Assembly (NCBI GenBank): GCA_020442915.1
Contig: JAGRJD010000023.1
Location: 19,014 to 83,013 of the forward strand
Reading direction: 5' to 3'
DNA length: 64,000 nt
Source of the DNA: Thiothrix sp.
GTDB lineage: Bacteria > Pseudomonadota > Gammaproteobacteria > Thiotrichales > Thiotrichaceae
Each line of letters opens with the position of its first letter. Position 1 is the first letter of the stretch. The translations under genes and the position numbers were made by a program. The notes beneath the pieces were generated by a model. The model did no database searches. It was not told the DNA's origin and saw only the letters and a list, made by a program, of their open reading frames with translations. Shown here one piece after another: positions 27,888-35,111 of this stretch.

Positions 27888-28520
27888 TCAGTGTACCCAT
27901 TCCATAAAGCAGGTCAGGGCCTGATTCGCCAAGGTCAGCAGCCCGGAGACCTCCAGCTCACCGGTACGGGCGGGGAGCAGAAACCGGCGTGGTGTGGCCT
28001 GAAAGTCATAGCCTTCCAGACGCTCGTATTCCCAGGGAAACGGCAGCTGAAGCTGGGCCGGCAGCACATCCTGTCCTTCGCCATCCTCGATGCGCAGAAA
28101 CAGGCGTATTCCCTGCTCCGGATCAATGCGCACGCGGGTGTCCATCTCGAAGACCCGCCGGCGCACGCCGGTATAGGAATAACAGCGGCAGAAAGCCCGC
28201 TCACGCCACAGACGCCCTGGTGACGGGTCGCCATCATAGTTGGCCATGCTTTCCATGTCCCAGGCCGAGTTTTCATCCATGCCGTGCCGCTCCAGTGCCA
28301 GTTTCCAGCTGGTATCCCACAGCTCCAGTAGCAGCAGGGCAAAGTCGGCCCGCACTTTCAGCGCTGCCAGACGGGCACTGTGATAGGTGCGGACATCCTG
28401 CCAGCCCAGCCCGGCGGGCAGGTGCTCATCCGTTTGTTCCAGCAGGTGCTCCACCACGGAGCGTAGCGAAGGGTCGTTGAAATAATCCTGCAGGCTGTCA
28501 GGAATGCTGATGGCTCTCAT
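27888..28520 (-). CDS. Hypothetical protein (unrecognised family)
   Basis: A 210-residue soluble-looking protein, MRAISIPDSLQDYFNDPSLR at the N-terminus, rich in arginine, tryptophan and acidic residues, with no signal or membrane segment. A segment reads YDGDPSPGRLWRERAFCRCYSYTGVRRRV. I do not recognise a family. Its start lies 23 bases inside the end of the upstream unknown gene, so the two are almost certainly co-expressed and perhaps form a complex. The chosen ATG follows GGGAGCC. Confidence 0.6.
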   Translation of the reverse strand: MRAISIPDSLQDYFNDPSLRSVVEHLLEQTDEHLPAGLGWQDVRTYHSARLAALKVRADFALLLLELWDTSWKLALERHGMDENSAWDMESMANYDGDPSPGRLWRERAFCRCYSYTGVRRRVFEMDTRVRIDPEQGIRLFLRIEDGEGQDVLPAQLQLPFPWEYERLEGYDFQATPRRFLLPARTGELEVSGLLTLANQALTCFMEWVH

Positions 28521-29352
28521 GTGGGCTCCCTGAATGAACGGTTATGGTATCCCACAGGCTGCGCCGGAAGCGGGCAAAGCCGGTTCCGAAACGCAGTGCC
28601 TGCCGGGTGATCCGGGTCTCCCAGCACTGCAGCAGTGCAGGCCAGGGGGCAAAGTGCCAGTAGCGACGGTAATAGTGGTTGCCCAGCAGGTGTACCGAAG
28701 GGCGCTCCTGCAGGCCAAGCACAAAAAACCAGGCATGCTGCTCCAGGGCTGCGGCTGATCCCAGCTGCTGCAAGGCATGGCGTTTGGCGGCTGGAAACTG
28801 GTCGTAACGGGTCGGGCGCTCAAACTGGCAATCCAGTACCACAACCCGCTTCCCCCCCTGGTCCGAATGCCAGCTCAGGGCCAGCAGTACACTGCCATGC
28901 CGCCCCTGTTCCAGCCAATCTGCCTGTGCCGAGCGCAGGAAAGCCTCCCGTTCCGCCAGCAGCACTGGACGAACGGCAGCTGCTGTCTCTGCCGTTTGCA
29001 GCAGGGCCTGCAGCAACAGCCAGCCGACCGGGCGTACCTGATTCAGAAACTGCATCAGGCCTCGCATCAGGCGCACTCCGTCCCATGGCAATTCCCAGTC
29101 GGGCGACTCCTGGCGCAGCATGTGTTCAGGCGAATGCAGATCACCCAGCCCCGGCAGGTCCAGCAGGCGCTGACTTACCGGGTAGTCGCCGAAATAGTCC
29201 GGACAGCGTTTGGCCAGTATCGGCATGAAGCGCTCAAATGTGCTGAGGGCAAACGGCTGCATGTCCCTGACGGCTGCCGTATTCCAAAGCTGATGGGTAT
29301 CAATGCGCCCTGCCAGCAGCTGATAATCCGGTGTCTGCGTTGTTGCTACCAT
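28498..29352 (-). CDS. Hypothetical protein (unrecognised family)
   Basis: From the ATG at 29352 (CCAGGACAG upstream) the product is 284 residues; the frame extends to a TTG at 29415 that has no ribosome-binding site. It is a soluble, tryptophan- and leucine-rich protein with segments such as MQPFALSTFERFMPILAKR and LALSWHSDQGGKRVVVLDCQ. No motif identifies it. It precedes and overlaps the 27888-28520 gene and is divergent from the metallo-hydrolase gene. A 16-bp perfect palindrome lies in the divergent promoter region. Confidence 0.6.
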   Translation of the reverse strand: MVATTQTPDYQLLAGRIDTHQLWNTAAVRDMQPFALSTFERFMPILAKRCPDYFGDYPVSQRLLDLPGLGDLHSPEHMLRQESPDWELPWDGVRLMRGLMQFLNQVRPVGWLLLQALLQTAETAAAVRPVLLAEREAFLRSAQADWLEQGRHGSVLLALSWHSDQGGKRVVVLDCQFERPTRYDQFPAAKRHALQQLGSAAALEQHAWFFVLGLQERPSVHLLGNHYYRRYWHFAPWPALLQCWETRITRQALRFGTGFARFRRSLWDTITVHSGSPHESHQHS

Positions 29353-29414
29353 TCTGTCCTGGCCTTTATGGTGAGGTATCAAATTTTGCCCGTTCTGTGG
29401 GGCTGGCTCAATCA

Positions 29415-29430
29415 ACCGTACCGGTACGGT
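29415..29430. repeat. 16-bp perfect palindrome in a divergent intergenic region
   Basis: ACCGTACCGGTACGGT is a perfect palindrome between the unknown pair (start 29352) and the metallo-hydrolase gene (start 29524). It may be an operator. Its core GTACCGGTAC also occurs at 18288, 36591 and 40307, so it may simply be an abundant genomic word. Confidence 0.45.
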
Positions 29431-29523
29431 GCTGAAATTCAGCAGTCATGGTCTTTGCTGCGCCGCACACAGGGGTCTGCTATGATGCCTGGAATCAAGT
29501 GAGCATAAGACCGGAAGGGGCCT

Positions 29524-30570
29524 ATGAGTATGGCAGATCCAATCACCACCGAGCTGCATTTCCCGTTTCCCGATGCACCGGCACCGGGACAGTTGTTTGA
29601 GGTCAGTGATGGCCTTTACTGGCTGCGCATGCCGTTGCCGATCCGCCTGAACCATATCAACCTGTGGCTGATGGAGGGGGAGTCGGGTTTCAGCATCGTG
29701 GATACCGGCTGGGCCACGGATGAAAACATTGCGATCTGGGAGCGGGTGGCTGCGGAGCGTTTTGTCAGCAAGCCGGTCCGGGAAATCGTTGTCACCCACA
29801 TGCACCCGGATCATATCGGGCTGGCGGGCTGGCTCAGCAAGGTGCATGATGTGGAGCTTTTCATGTCACGGGCCGAGTACCTCAACTGCCATCTGCTGTT
29901 GAGCTACACGCATGAGGATGCACCGGAAGAGGCGACTGGCTTTTATCAGGCCATCGGCTACAGTGAAGCCCAGTTGCACAACTACCAGGCTCATTTCGGC
30001 AAGTTCGGCCAGTTTGTGCGTTCCCTGCCGCATGCCTACCACCGCCTCAAGGAGGGTGATGAGGTGTTGCTGGGGGACCGGCGCTGGCAGGTCATTATCG
30101 GGGAGGGGCATTCCCCCGAGCATGTGTGCCTGTACAGTCCCGAGCACCGGTTATTGATTTCAGGCGATCAGCTGCTGCCCAGCATTTCCTCCAATACCAG
30201 CGTCTGGCCTTCCGAGCCGCATGCCAATCCACTGGAGGAATGGCTGGCTTCCTGCCGGAAGCTGAGCCGGCTGATTCCGGATGATGTACTGGTGCTGCCG
30301 GCCCATGGTCTGCCGTTCCGGGGGGCCCGTGTCCGCCTGGAGCAGCAGATGCGGGAAATTGAAGAAAATCTGGAGCAGCTGCTGACGTTCTGCGACAAGC
30401 CGCGCCGGGTGGTCGATACCTTTCCGGTGCTGTTCCGCAGTGAAATCACCAACAGCAACCTGATGATGGCTGCCGGGGAAGGTCTGGCCCATCTGCACTG
30501 CCTGCAGGCACGCGGGCGGGTCCAGGTCGAATATCGGGACGGTGTGGGTTACTGGCAGCGTATTTCATAA
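29524..30570 (+). CDS. Metallo-beta-lactamase-fold hydrolase
   Basis: A 348-residue protein. The metal-binding motif HMHPDHIG has His92, His94, Asp96 and His97; LVLPAHGLPF near residue 256 gives a later metal-ligand histidine and LLISGDQLLPS gives the bridging aspartate. It is a cytoplasmic hydrolase of the MBL superfamily, longer than simple glyoxalase II, with a C-terminal helical extension. Substrate is unknown; thioesters or phosphodiesters are typical. GGAAGGGG lies before the ATG. It precedes the PHA synthase but has a separate 243-bp gap after it. Confidence 0.82.
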   Translation: MSMADPITTELHFPFPDAPAPGQLFEVSDGLYWLRMPLPIRLNHINLWLMEGESGFSIVDTGWATDENIAIWERVAAERFVSKPVREIVVTHMHPDHIGLAGWLSKVHDVELFMSRAEYLNCHLLLSYTHEDAPEEATGFYQAIGYSEAQLHNYQAHFGKFGQFVRSLPHAYHRLKEGDEVLLGDRRWQVIIGEGHSPEHVCLYSPEHRLLISGDQLLPSISSNTSVWPSEPHANPLEEWLASCRKLSRLIPDDVLVLPAHGLPFRGARVRLEQQMREIEENLEQLLTFCDKPRRVVDTFPVLFRSEITNSNLMMAAGEGLAHLHCLQARGRVQVEYRDGVGYWQRIS

Positions 30571-30650
30571 GGCAATCAGGTATGATCCTGAATGATTATG
30601 GTTGTCAATTAATTTTACTGGTTAATCAAAAAAATTAATTAATTCAATTC

Positions 30651-30712
30651 TTGTGCTGTGCACAAAAACCCTTATTATGTGATTTAACGACTTGTCGGCT
30701 AAATGCGACAAG
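30651..30712 (+). promoter_or_regulatory. Probable phaC promoter and leader hairpin
   Basis: TTGTGC (30651-30656) and TATTAT (30673-30678) with 16-bp spacing form a plausible sigma-70 promoter downstream of an AT-rich tract. GTGC-tgt-GCAC overlaps the -35 and could be an operator. In the leader, CTTGTCG/CGACAAG (30691-30697 with 30706-30712) forms a 7-bp hairpin about 100 bases before phaC. Confidence 0.45.
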
Positions 30713-30813
30713 CAGATTCAGAGGGTGGTGCTGTGCTGCCACCTGTTCGGGCAGGCACCCCGAAAATCATCGTTCCTGTCCCGATCCAACCGTTGATTAA
30801 GAGAGGTTAAACT

Positions 30814-32604
30814 ATGGGCACACCCGCTCAAACCCAGGCCGCCGGCCACTTCAGTCCGGTAGCGCTGCAGGCCAATCTGCTCAAGGCCACCCTGTTATGG
30901 AAGCAGTTCTGCAGCCGCATGATCGCCGATTACCTGCAGGGGGATAACCAGACGGTCAGTAATGAGGCCTTTACCCGTGCGGTTTCCCAGTGGGTCGCCA
31001 GTCTGGCGGCCAATCCGGTACCGGTGTTTCAGGCTGGTGTGAACTACCTGACAAATCAGACCCAGCTCTGGCAGGGCATGGCGGCGCGCATGGCCGGTGT
31101 GGGTGATTTCCCTCTCAGTCTTCACAGCAGTCGTGACCGCCGTTTCAAGGATGAAGCCTGGCAGAGCAATCCGCTGGGTGCCATCATGATGCAGTCCTAT
31201 CTGAATTTTGCCGACTATTGGAAGTCGCTGACCCAGGTACAGGATGGAATGGCGGAAAATGATGCAGAAAAGGCCCGCTTCCTGATCAACACCATGGTGG
31301 ATGCGCTGGCACCCAACAACTATGCCATAACCAATCCGGAAGTCTGGAATGCCGTCCTGGCAAGCAATGGCGAGAATCTGGTCAAGGGCATGGAAAACCT
31401 GCTGCAGGATTTCCAGCAGGGTGAACTGCGCATCCGCATGACCGATACCGAGGCTTTCGAGGTCGGGCGTGATATTGCCACAACACCAGGGCAGGTCGTG
31501 TTCTGTAACGAGCTGCTGGAGCTGATCCAGTACAATCCGAGCACGCCGGACGTACATAAAACGCCGCTGCTGATTGTGCCGCCCTGGATCAACAAGTATT
31601 ACATCCTGGACCTGCGTGAAAAGAATTCCTTTGTCAGATGGGCAGTGGAGCAGGGTCATACCGTGTTCATGATTTCCTGGAAAAATCCGGGTAGTGACCA
31701 GAAAGACCTGAGTTTTGATGACTACCTGAAGTCCGGCACTCTGGCTGCCATGGATGCCGTGGAAAAAGCCACTGGCGAGCGGGAGCTGAATCTGGCTGCT
31801 TACTGTCTGGGGGGGACGCTGGCAGCGGCAACCCTGGCCTACCTGAATGCCCGGAATGACCAGCGGGTCAAGAGTGCTACTTTCTTCACCACCCTGATTG
31901 ATTTTTCCGAGCCGGGTGAAATCGGTGTCTTTCTGGACGAGCAGCAGGTCAGTGCGCTGGAAAAACTCATGGAGGCCAATGGCGGCTATCTGGATGGCAA
32001 GAACATGGGGGCTGCCTTCAACATGCTGCGGGCCAATGACCTGATCTGGTCCTTCTTTGTCAACCTTTACCTGCTGGGCAAGGAGCCGGTGCCGTTTGAT
32101 CTGCTGTACTGGAATTCGGACAGCACCCGCATGCCGGCTGCCATGCACAGTTTTTACCTGCGCAACATGTACCTGAATAACTGCCTGCAGGAGCCTGGTG
32201 GCATTACACTGCTGAATACCCCGATCGACATCAGCGCCGTCCAGACCCCGGTGTATTTCGTCTCCGCCCGTGATGACCATATTGCGCCCTGGAAAACCAC
32301 CTATCTGGGTGCACAGCTGTTTGCCGGTCCCCGGCGCTTTGTGCTGGGGGAGTCCGGTCACATTGCCGGTATCGTCAATCCGCCGTCTGCCAACAAGTAC
32401 GGTCACTGGGTCAATGATGACCTGTCCGGTGATGCTGATGACTGGTTTGCCGGAGCAGGCAGGGTGGACGGCTCCTGGTGGCTGGACTGGGACCAGTGGG
32501 TGAAGCAGTACGAGGGAGAGCCGGTCGAGGCCCGCAAGCCGGGTGATGGTGCACTCAAATCCCTTTATCCGGCTCCCGGCACCTATGTGCTGGAAAAATC
32601 CTGA
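30814..32604 (+). CDS. phaC: Class I poly(3-hydroxyalkanoate) synthase
   Basis: A 596-residue protein. The lipase-like box AAYCLGGTLAAATLAY places the catalytic cysteine at residue 331; Asp488 (RDDHIAPW) and His516 (GESGHIAGIVNPP) complete the triad. The length fits class I enzymes that act without PhaE. PhaC polymerises 3-hydroxyacyl-CoA into storage granules. AGAGG precedes the ATG at 30814. No phaA, phaB or phasin gene is adjacent; instead a small thioesterase is translationally coupled to its stop. Confidence 0.96.
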   Translation: MGTPAQTQAAGHFSPVALQANLLKATLLWKQFCSRMIADYLQGDNQTVSNEAFTRAVSQWVASLAANPVPVFQAGVNYLTNQTQLWQGMAARMAGVGDFPLSLHSSRDRRFKDEAWQSNPLGAIMMQSYLNFADYWKSLTQVQDGMAENDAEKARFLINTMVDALAPNNYAITNPEVWNAVLASNGENLVKGMENLLQDFQQGELRIRMTDTEAFEVGRDIATTPGQVVFCNELLELIQYNPSTPDVHKTPLLIVPPWINKYYILDLREKNSFVRWAVEQGHTVFMISWKNPGSDQKDLSFDDYLKSGTLAAMDAVEKATGERELNLAAYCLGGTLAAATLAYLNARNDQRVKSATFFTTLIDFSEPGEIGVFLDEQQVSALEKLMEANGGYLDGKNMGAAFNMLRANDLIWSFFVNLYLLGKEPVPFDLLYWNSDSTRMPAAMHSFYLRNMYLNNCLQEPGGITLLNTPIDISAVQTPVYFVSARDDHIAPWKTTYLGAQLFAGPRRFVLGESGHIAGIVNPPSANKYGHWVNDDLSGDADDWFAGAGRVDGSWWLDWDQWVKQYEGEPVEARKPGDGALKSLYPAPGTYVLEKS

Positions 32605-33029
32605 TGACGGCAGTGCAGCCGGAAGGGGAACGCAGGCAGGCCCATACCTGCGTTCTGCCCATGCGCTGGGGGGACATGGATGCCTATGGCCACCTCAACA
32701 ACGTGGCCTATTTTCGTTTCATGGAAGAAGCCAGGGTGCGATTGCTGGATGCGATGCAGATCAGCGATATTGAAACCGGGCGTGAAGCCCCGGTGGTCAT
32801 CAATGCCGGCTGCACCTTCCTGAGCCAGCTTGCCTATCCGGATGACATCCGGGTCGTGTGTCTGGTCGGCGAACCGGGGCGCAGCAGTTTCATGATCTGG
32901 TACGAACTGTACAGCAGTGCCCAGCCGGATCAGCCCGCTGCGGAAGGCTATTCCAAGGTGGTCTGGATCGACCGTGAGACCAACCGTTCCGTCCCGTTGC
33001 CGGCACTGATCCGGCAGCAATTGGCCTGA
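32604..33029 (+). CDS. Hot-dog-fold acyl-CoA thioesterase (4HBT family)
   Basis: A 141-residue protein. RWGDMDAYGHLNNVAYFRFMEEAR (residues 22-45) is the catalytic helix region of the 4-hydroxybenzoyl-CoA-thioesterase/YbgC/FadM group, with the expected aspartate. It hydrolyses acyl-CoA thioesters. The start overlaps the phaC stop as TGATG, so synthesis is coupled to that of the PHA synthase. It may release 3-hydroxyacids or clear side-product CoAs; this is inference. Confidence 0.88.
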   Translation: MTAVQPEGERRQAHTCVLPMRWGDMDAYGHLNNVAYFRFMEEARVRLLDAMQISDIETGREAPVVINAGCTFLSQLAYPDDIRVVCLVGEPGRSSFMIWYELYSSAQPDQPAAEGYSKVVWIDRETNRSVPLPALIRQQLA

Positions 33030-33161
33030 ACTCTCTGCATTCTGCATATTTTTTGGGTGTATTTCATGCACTTTTCAAGGGTTTCCGCAGGTACGGAAGC
33101 CTGAATCCGGCTTGAATAGGCTATACTTTTCCCGTGTCAGTTCAGGATCGGGGAGGGAGCA

Positions 33162-33803
33162 ATGGAACCACAGACAGAAAGCGAAGCAGCCGGCGTCAGG
33201 GCATCCCGGGATGTGATGCAGATTTCTGCTGCAACCGACAAAGCCCTGAAACGCCTGTCGGAAGCCAGCAAGGATGATGTCAAGGGCGTTGCTGCTTCCC
33301 AGATCGAGCTGCTGTCCCGTTTTTATGACCTGTCCCTGACCCAGGCCGGGCACAGTTTTCGCTGGGCACTGGTGGCCAGTATTGTCGGCTTCCTGTTTTT
33401 TGTGGCAGCGCTGGGCGTGGCCATGACCTGGGGGGACGGCGAATTTTCCGGGGTGGCCCGCATTGCCACCATCGGCGGGGTGATTTCGGAGTTCATTGCC
33501 GGAGTCAATTTCTACCTGTATGGACGCACCCTGTCCCAGCTCACCCTGTTTCAGGGGCGGCTGGAATCCACCCAGCGTTTCCTGCTGGCCAACAGCCTGT
33601 GTGAAGCACTGGGTGAGGAGCATCGTGATACCACCCGTGCCCAGCTGATCAATCAGCTGATCCAGTCCGGCCGTGATCGGGATGCGGACCTGCCTGACTC
33701 GCCACGCCGACGGCGTTCGGCACCGGAAGCCGAAGCGGTTTCCGGGCTGCCTTCAGCGCCACCACCCCCATCACCTGCCGCCGCTTCAGTTGCTGCCAGC
33801 TGA
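33162..33803 (+). CDS. Two-TM protein resembling the TRADD-N-associated membrane family
   Basis: A 213-residue protein. A helical N-terminal region (residues 15-60) is followed by two membrane helices (about 66-90 and 101-121), then the conserved-looking stretch FYLYGRTLSQLTLFQGRLES and STQRFLLANSLCEALG, and a low-complexity Pro/Ala/Ser tail from about 175. This pattern matches my memory of the 2-TM domain called cyanobacterial TRADD-N-associated, proposed to be a membrane effector in bacterial conflict systems. No TRADD-N partner is visible. It lies upstream of the LexA-type repressor; GGGAGG precedes the ATG. Confidence 0.6.
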   Translation: MEPQTESEAAGVRASRDVMQISAATDKALKRLSEASKDDVKGVAASQIELLSRFYDLSLTQAGHSFRWALVASIVGFLFFVAALGVAMTWGDGEFSGVARIATIGGVISEFIAGVNFYLYGRTLSQLTLFQGRLESTQRFLLANSLCEALGEEHRDTTRAQLINQLIQSGRDRDADLPDSPRRRRSAPEAEAVSGLPSAPPPPSPAAASVAAS

Positions 33804-33841
33804 CAGCCTGTCTCTGAAAAATAGCCGTTGATCGGGAAAAG

Positions 33842-33924
33842 CGAACAAAATACGAATCAAGATAAAGTTTTTTTGATTTTACAAATTCGGTTTTGGTTCG
33901 CATAATGGATTCGTGTTTGGTTCG
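33842..33924 (+). promoter_or_regulatory. Three direct-repeat operators and promoter of the LexA-type gene
   Basis: There are three TTCG-N7-TTCG elements. One is inverted (CGAA at 33842-33845 and 33853-33856) and two are direct (33886-33889 with 33897-33900, and 33910-33913 with 33921-33924). The longer shared form is ATTCG-N6-GTTCG. A promoter TTTACA (33878-33883)-N17-CATAAT (33901-33906) has the second element in its spacer and the third just after the -10. This implies autorepression. It resembles the alphaproteobacterial LexA site GTTC-N7-GTTC, not the usual gamma CTGT-N8-ACAG. Confidence 0.7.
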
Positions 33925-33939
33925 GTACAGGAAAAACCC

Positions 33940-34539
33940 ATGTTGACACGCAGACAGCAGCAGGTCTGGGAAGCCATCCAGAACTGGTATCGGCGCCACG
34001 GTTATGCCCCCACGCTGGATGAGATTGGCCAGGCGACAGGTATCAACACCCGCAGCACGGTGCATCAACATGTCCAGATACTGATCCGTGAGGGCGTCCT
34101 GATGGCGGGCCAGGGCAAGCGGGCTTACCAGATGCCCGTCCGTGCCCTTGCGCAGCATCCGCAGATGAGCCTGCCCCTGTTCGGTCAGATTGCTGCAGGC
34201 CGCCCGATAGAGGCCATCGCGGATCAGAATGACATCAATCCGAACGAGCTGTTTATCGGCCAGGGACGGTATGCCCTCAAGGTCAGGGGTGAGTCCATGG
34301 TTGATATCGGTGTCATGGACGGGGATTACGTGGTGATTCAGGAGTGCGAGACCGCCCGTAATGGTGAGGTGGTTGTAGCACTGGTGGAAAACCATGAAGC
34401 GACCCTGAAACGTTTTTACCTGCACCCGGACGGACAGATAGAACTGCGGCCTGAAAACAGTAGCCTGATGCCGATGTTCTATCCGGCACCCAAGGTGCGT
34501 ATCCAGGGCCGCATGATCGGCCTGTTCCGCACCGTCTGA
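33940..34539 (+). CDS. lexA: LexA-type SOS repressor
   Basis: A 199-residue protein from the ATG at 33940; the frame opens earlier but the family N-terminus is MLTRRQQQVWEAI. The N-terminal winged helix (1-65) has APTLDEIGQATGINTRSTV as its recognition region, clearly different from E. coli LexA. The self-cleavage site is Ala86-Gly87 (FGQIAAGRP), with Ser119 (RGESMVDIG) and Lys157 (ATLKRF) as the catalytic dyad. RecA-stimulated autocleavage is expected. Three unusual operators cover its promoter and a strong terminator follows, so it is a single-gene autoregulated unit. Confidence 0.92.
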   Translation: MLTRRQQQVWEAIQNWYRRHGYAPTLDEIGQATGINTRSTVHQHVQILIREGVLMAGQGKRAYQMPVRALAQHPQMSLPLFGQIAAGRPIEAIADQNDINPNELFIGQGRYALKVRGESMVDIGVMDGDYVVIQECETARNGEVVVALVENHEATLKRFYLHPDGQIELRPENSSLMPMFYPAPKVRIQGRMIGLFRTV

Positions 34540-34590
34540 CCTGAATTCCCCATGCCCATTGCTCCCGGCACCAACGGGAGCCTTGCCCAC

Positions 34591-34620
34591 CGGCAGTACT
34601 CCGGTACTGCCGTTTTTTTT
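34591..34620 (+). terminator. Intrinsic terminator after lexA
   Basis: A perfect 9-bp stem CGGCAGTAC/GTACTGCCG with a TCCG loop (34591-34612) is followed by eight T residues. It is a textbook Rho-independent terminator 51 bases after the lexA stop. Confidence 0.92.
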
Positions 34621-34648
34621 GATTCTGGTAAAACAAGGAGAACATGCC

Positions 34649-35029
34649 ATGACAGCCTATTCCCGTTCCAATCCCGGCAGGCCCCGCTCCCCGGCCCGTG
34701 TCCGGTCCACTGCTTCTGCACCGCTGCCGGCAGTTGCCGTCCCCCGGCAGCCGTCCGGGACAACGGCGGACAAGGGGATTGACTATCGTGAACTCTGGAA
34801 AGTCCTGCGGGTGGTGCTGGTTGCCTGGGCCTTTGGTGTCTGGCTGCTGCTGGTACTCATGCCGGGACTGGAGCAGATCAGCAGCCTGACCAGTGCCATG
34901 CTGCACCTGCCGCACATTTTCATCGGGCTCGGGATTTATGGAGCCCTGTTTGCCGCCTACAACCTGCGTTCTGATGGCCACATGTTGTGGTTTCTGGGAG
35001 CGCTGCTGTTACTGGCTGGTTGGATGTAG
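34649..35029 (+). CDS. Small two-helix membrane protein (unknown)
   Basis: The ATG at 34649 follows AAGGAG and gives 126 residues. A basic, Pro/Ser-rich cytoplasmic N-terminus (about 45 residues) precedes two or three hydrophobic helices (VVLVAWAFGVWLLLVLMPG and LPHIFIGLGIYGALFAAYN, then LWFLGALLLLAGWM). I do not recognise a family. It starts after the lexA terminator and ends just before a 12-bp hairpin. It may belong with the larger membrane protein at 35112. Confidence 0.55.
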   Translation: MTAYSRSNPGRPRSPARVRSTASAPLPAVAVPRQPSGTTADKGIDYRELWKVLRVVLVAWAFGVWLLLVLMPGLEQISSLTSAMLHLPHIFIGLGIYGALFAAYNLRSDGHMLWFLGALLLLAGWM

Positions 35030-35037
35030 AAAAAAGT

Positions 35038-35067
35038 GTGCGAAGAAGGCGGCCACCTTCTTCGCAC
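35038..35067. terminator. Strong 12-bp hairpin between two membrane-protein genes
   Basis: GTGCGAAGAAGG (35038-35049) pairs perfectly with CCTTCTTCGCAC (35056-35067) around a 6-base loop. The flanking A-run is on the left, so it is terminator-shaped for minus-strand transcription. On the plus strand it lacks a T-run and may instead protect the 3' end of the preceding transcript. Confidence 0.6.
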
Positions 35068-35111
35068 GGCTCCTGCATACTTGATAAGCACTAGTGACAG
35101 GAAAGCTGATT

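Noticed and set aside
30895..32406. A 503-codon open frame antisense to phaC
   Set aside because: phaC on the plus strand has an intact catalytic triad and expected length. The antisense product looks like a random translation rich in Gln, His and Ile.
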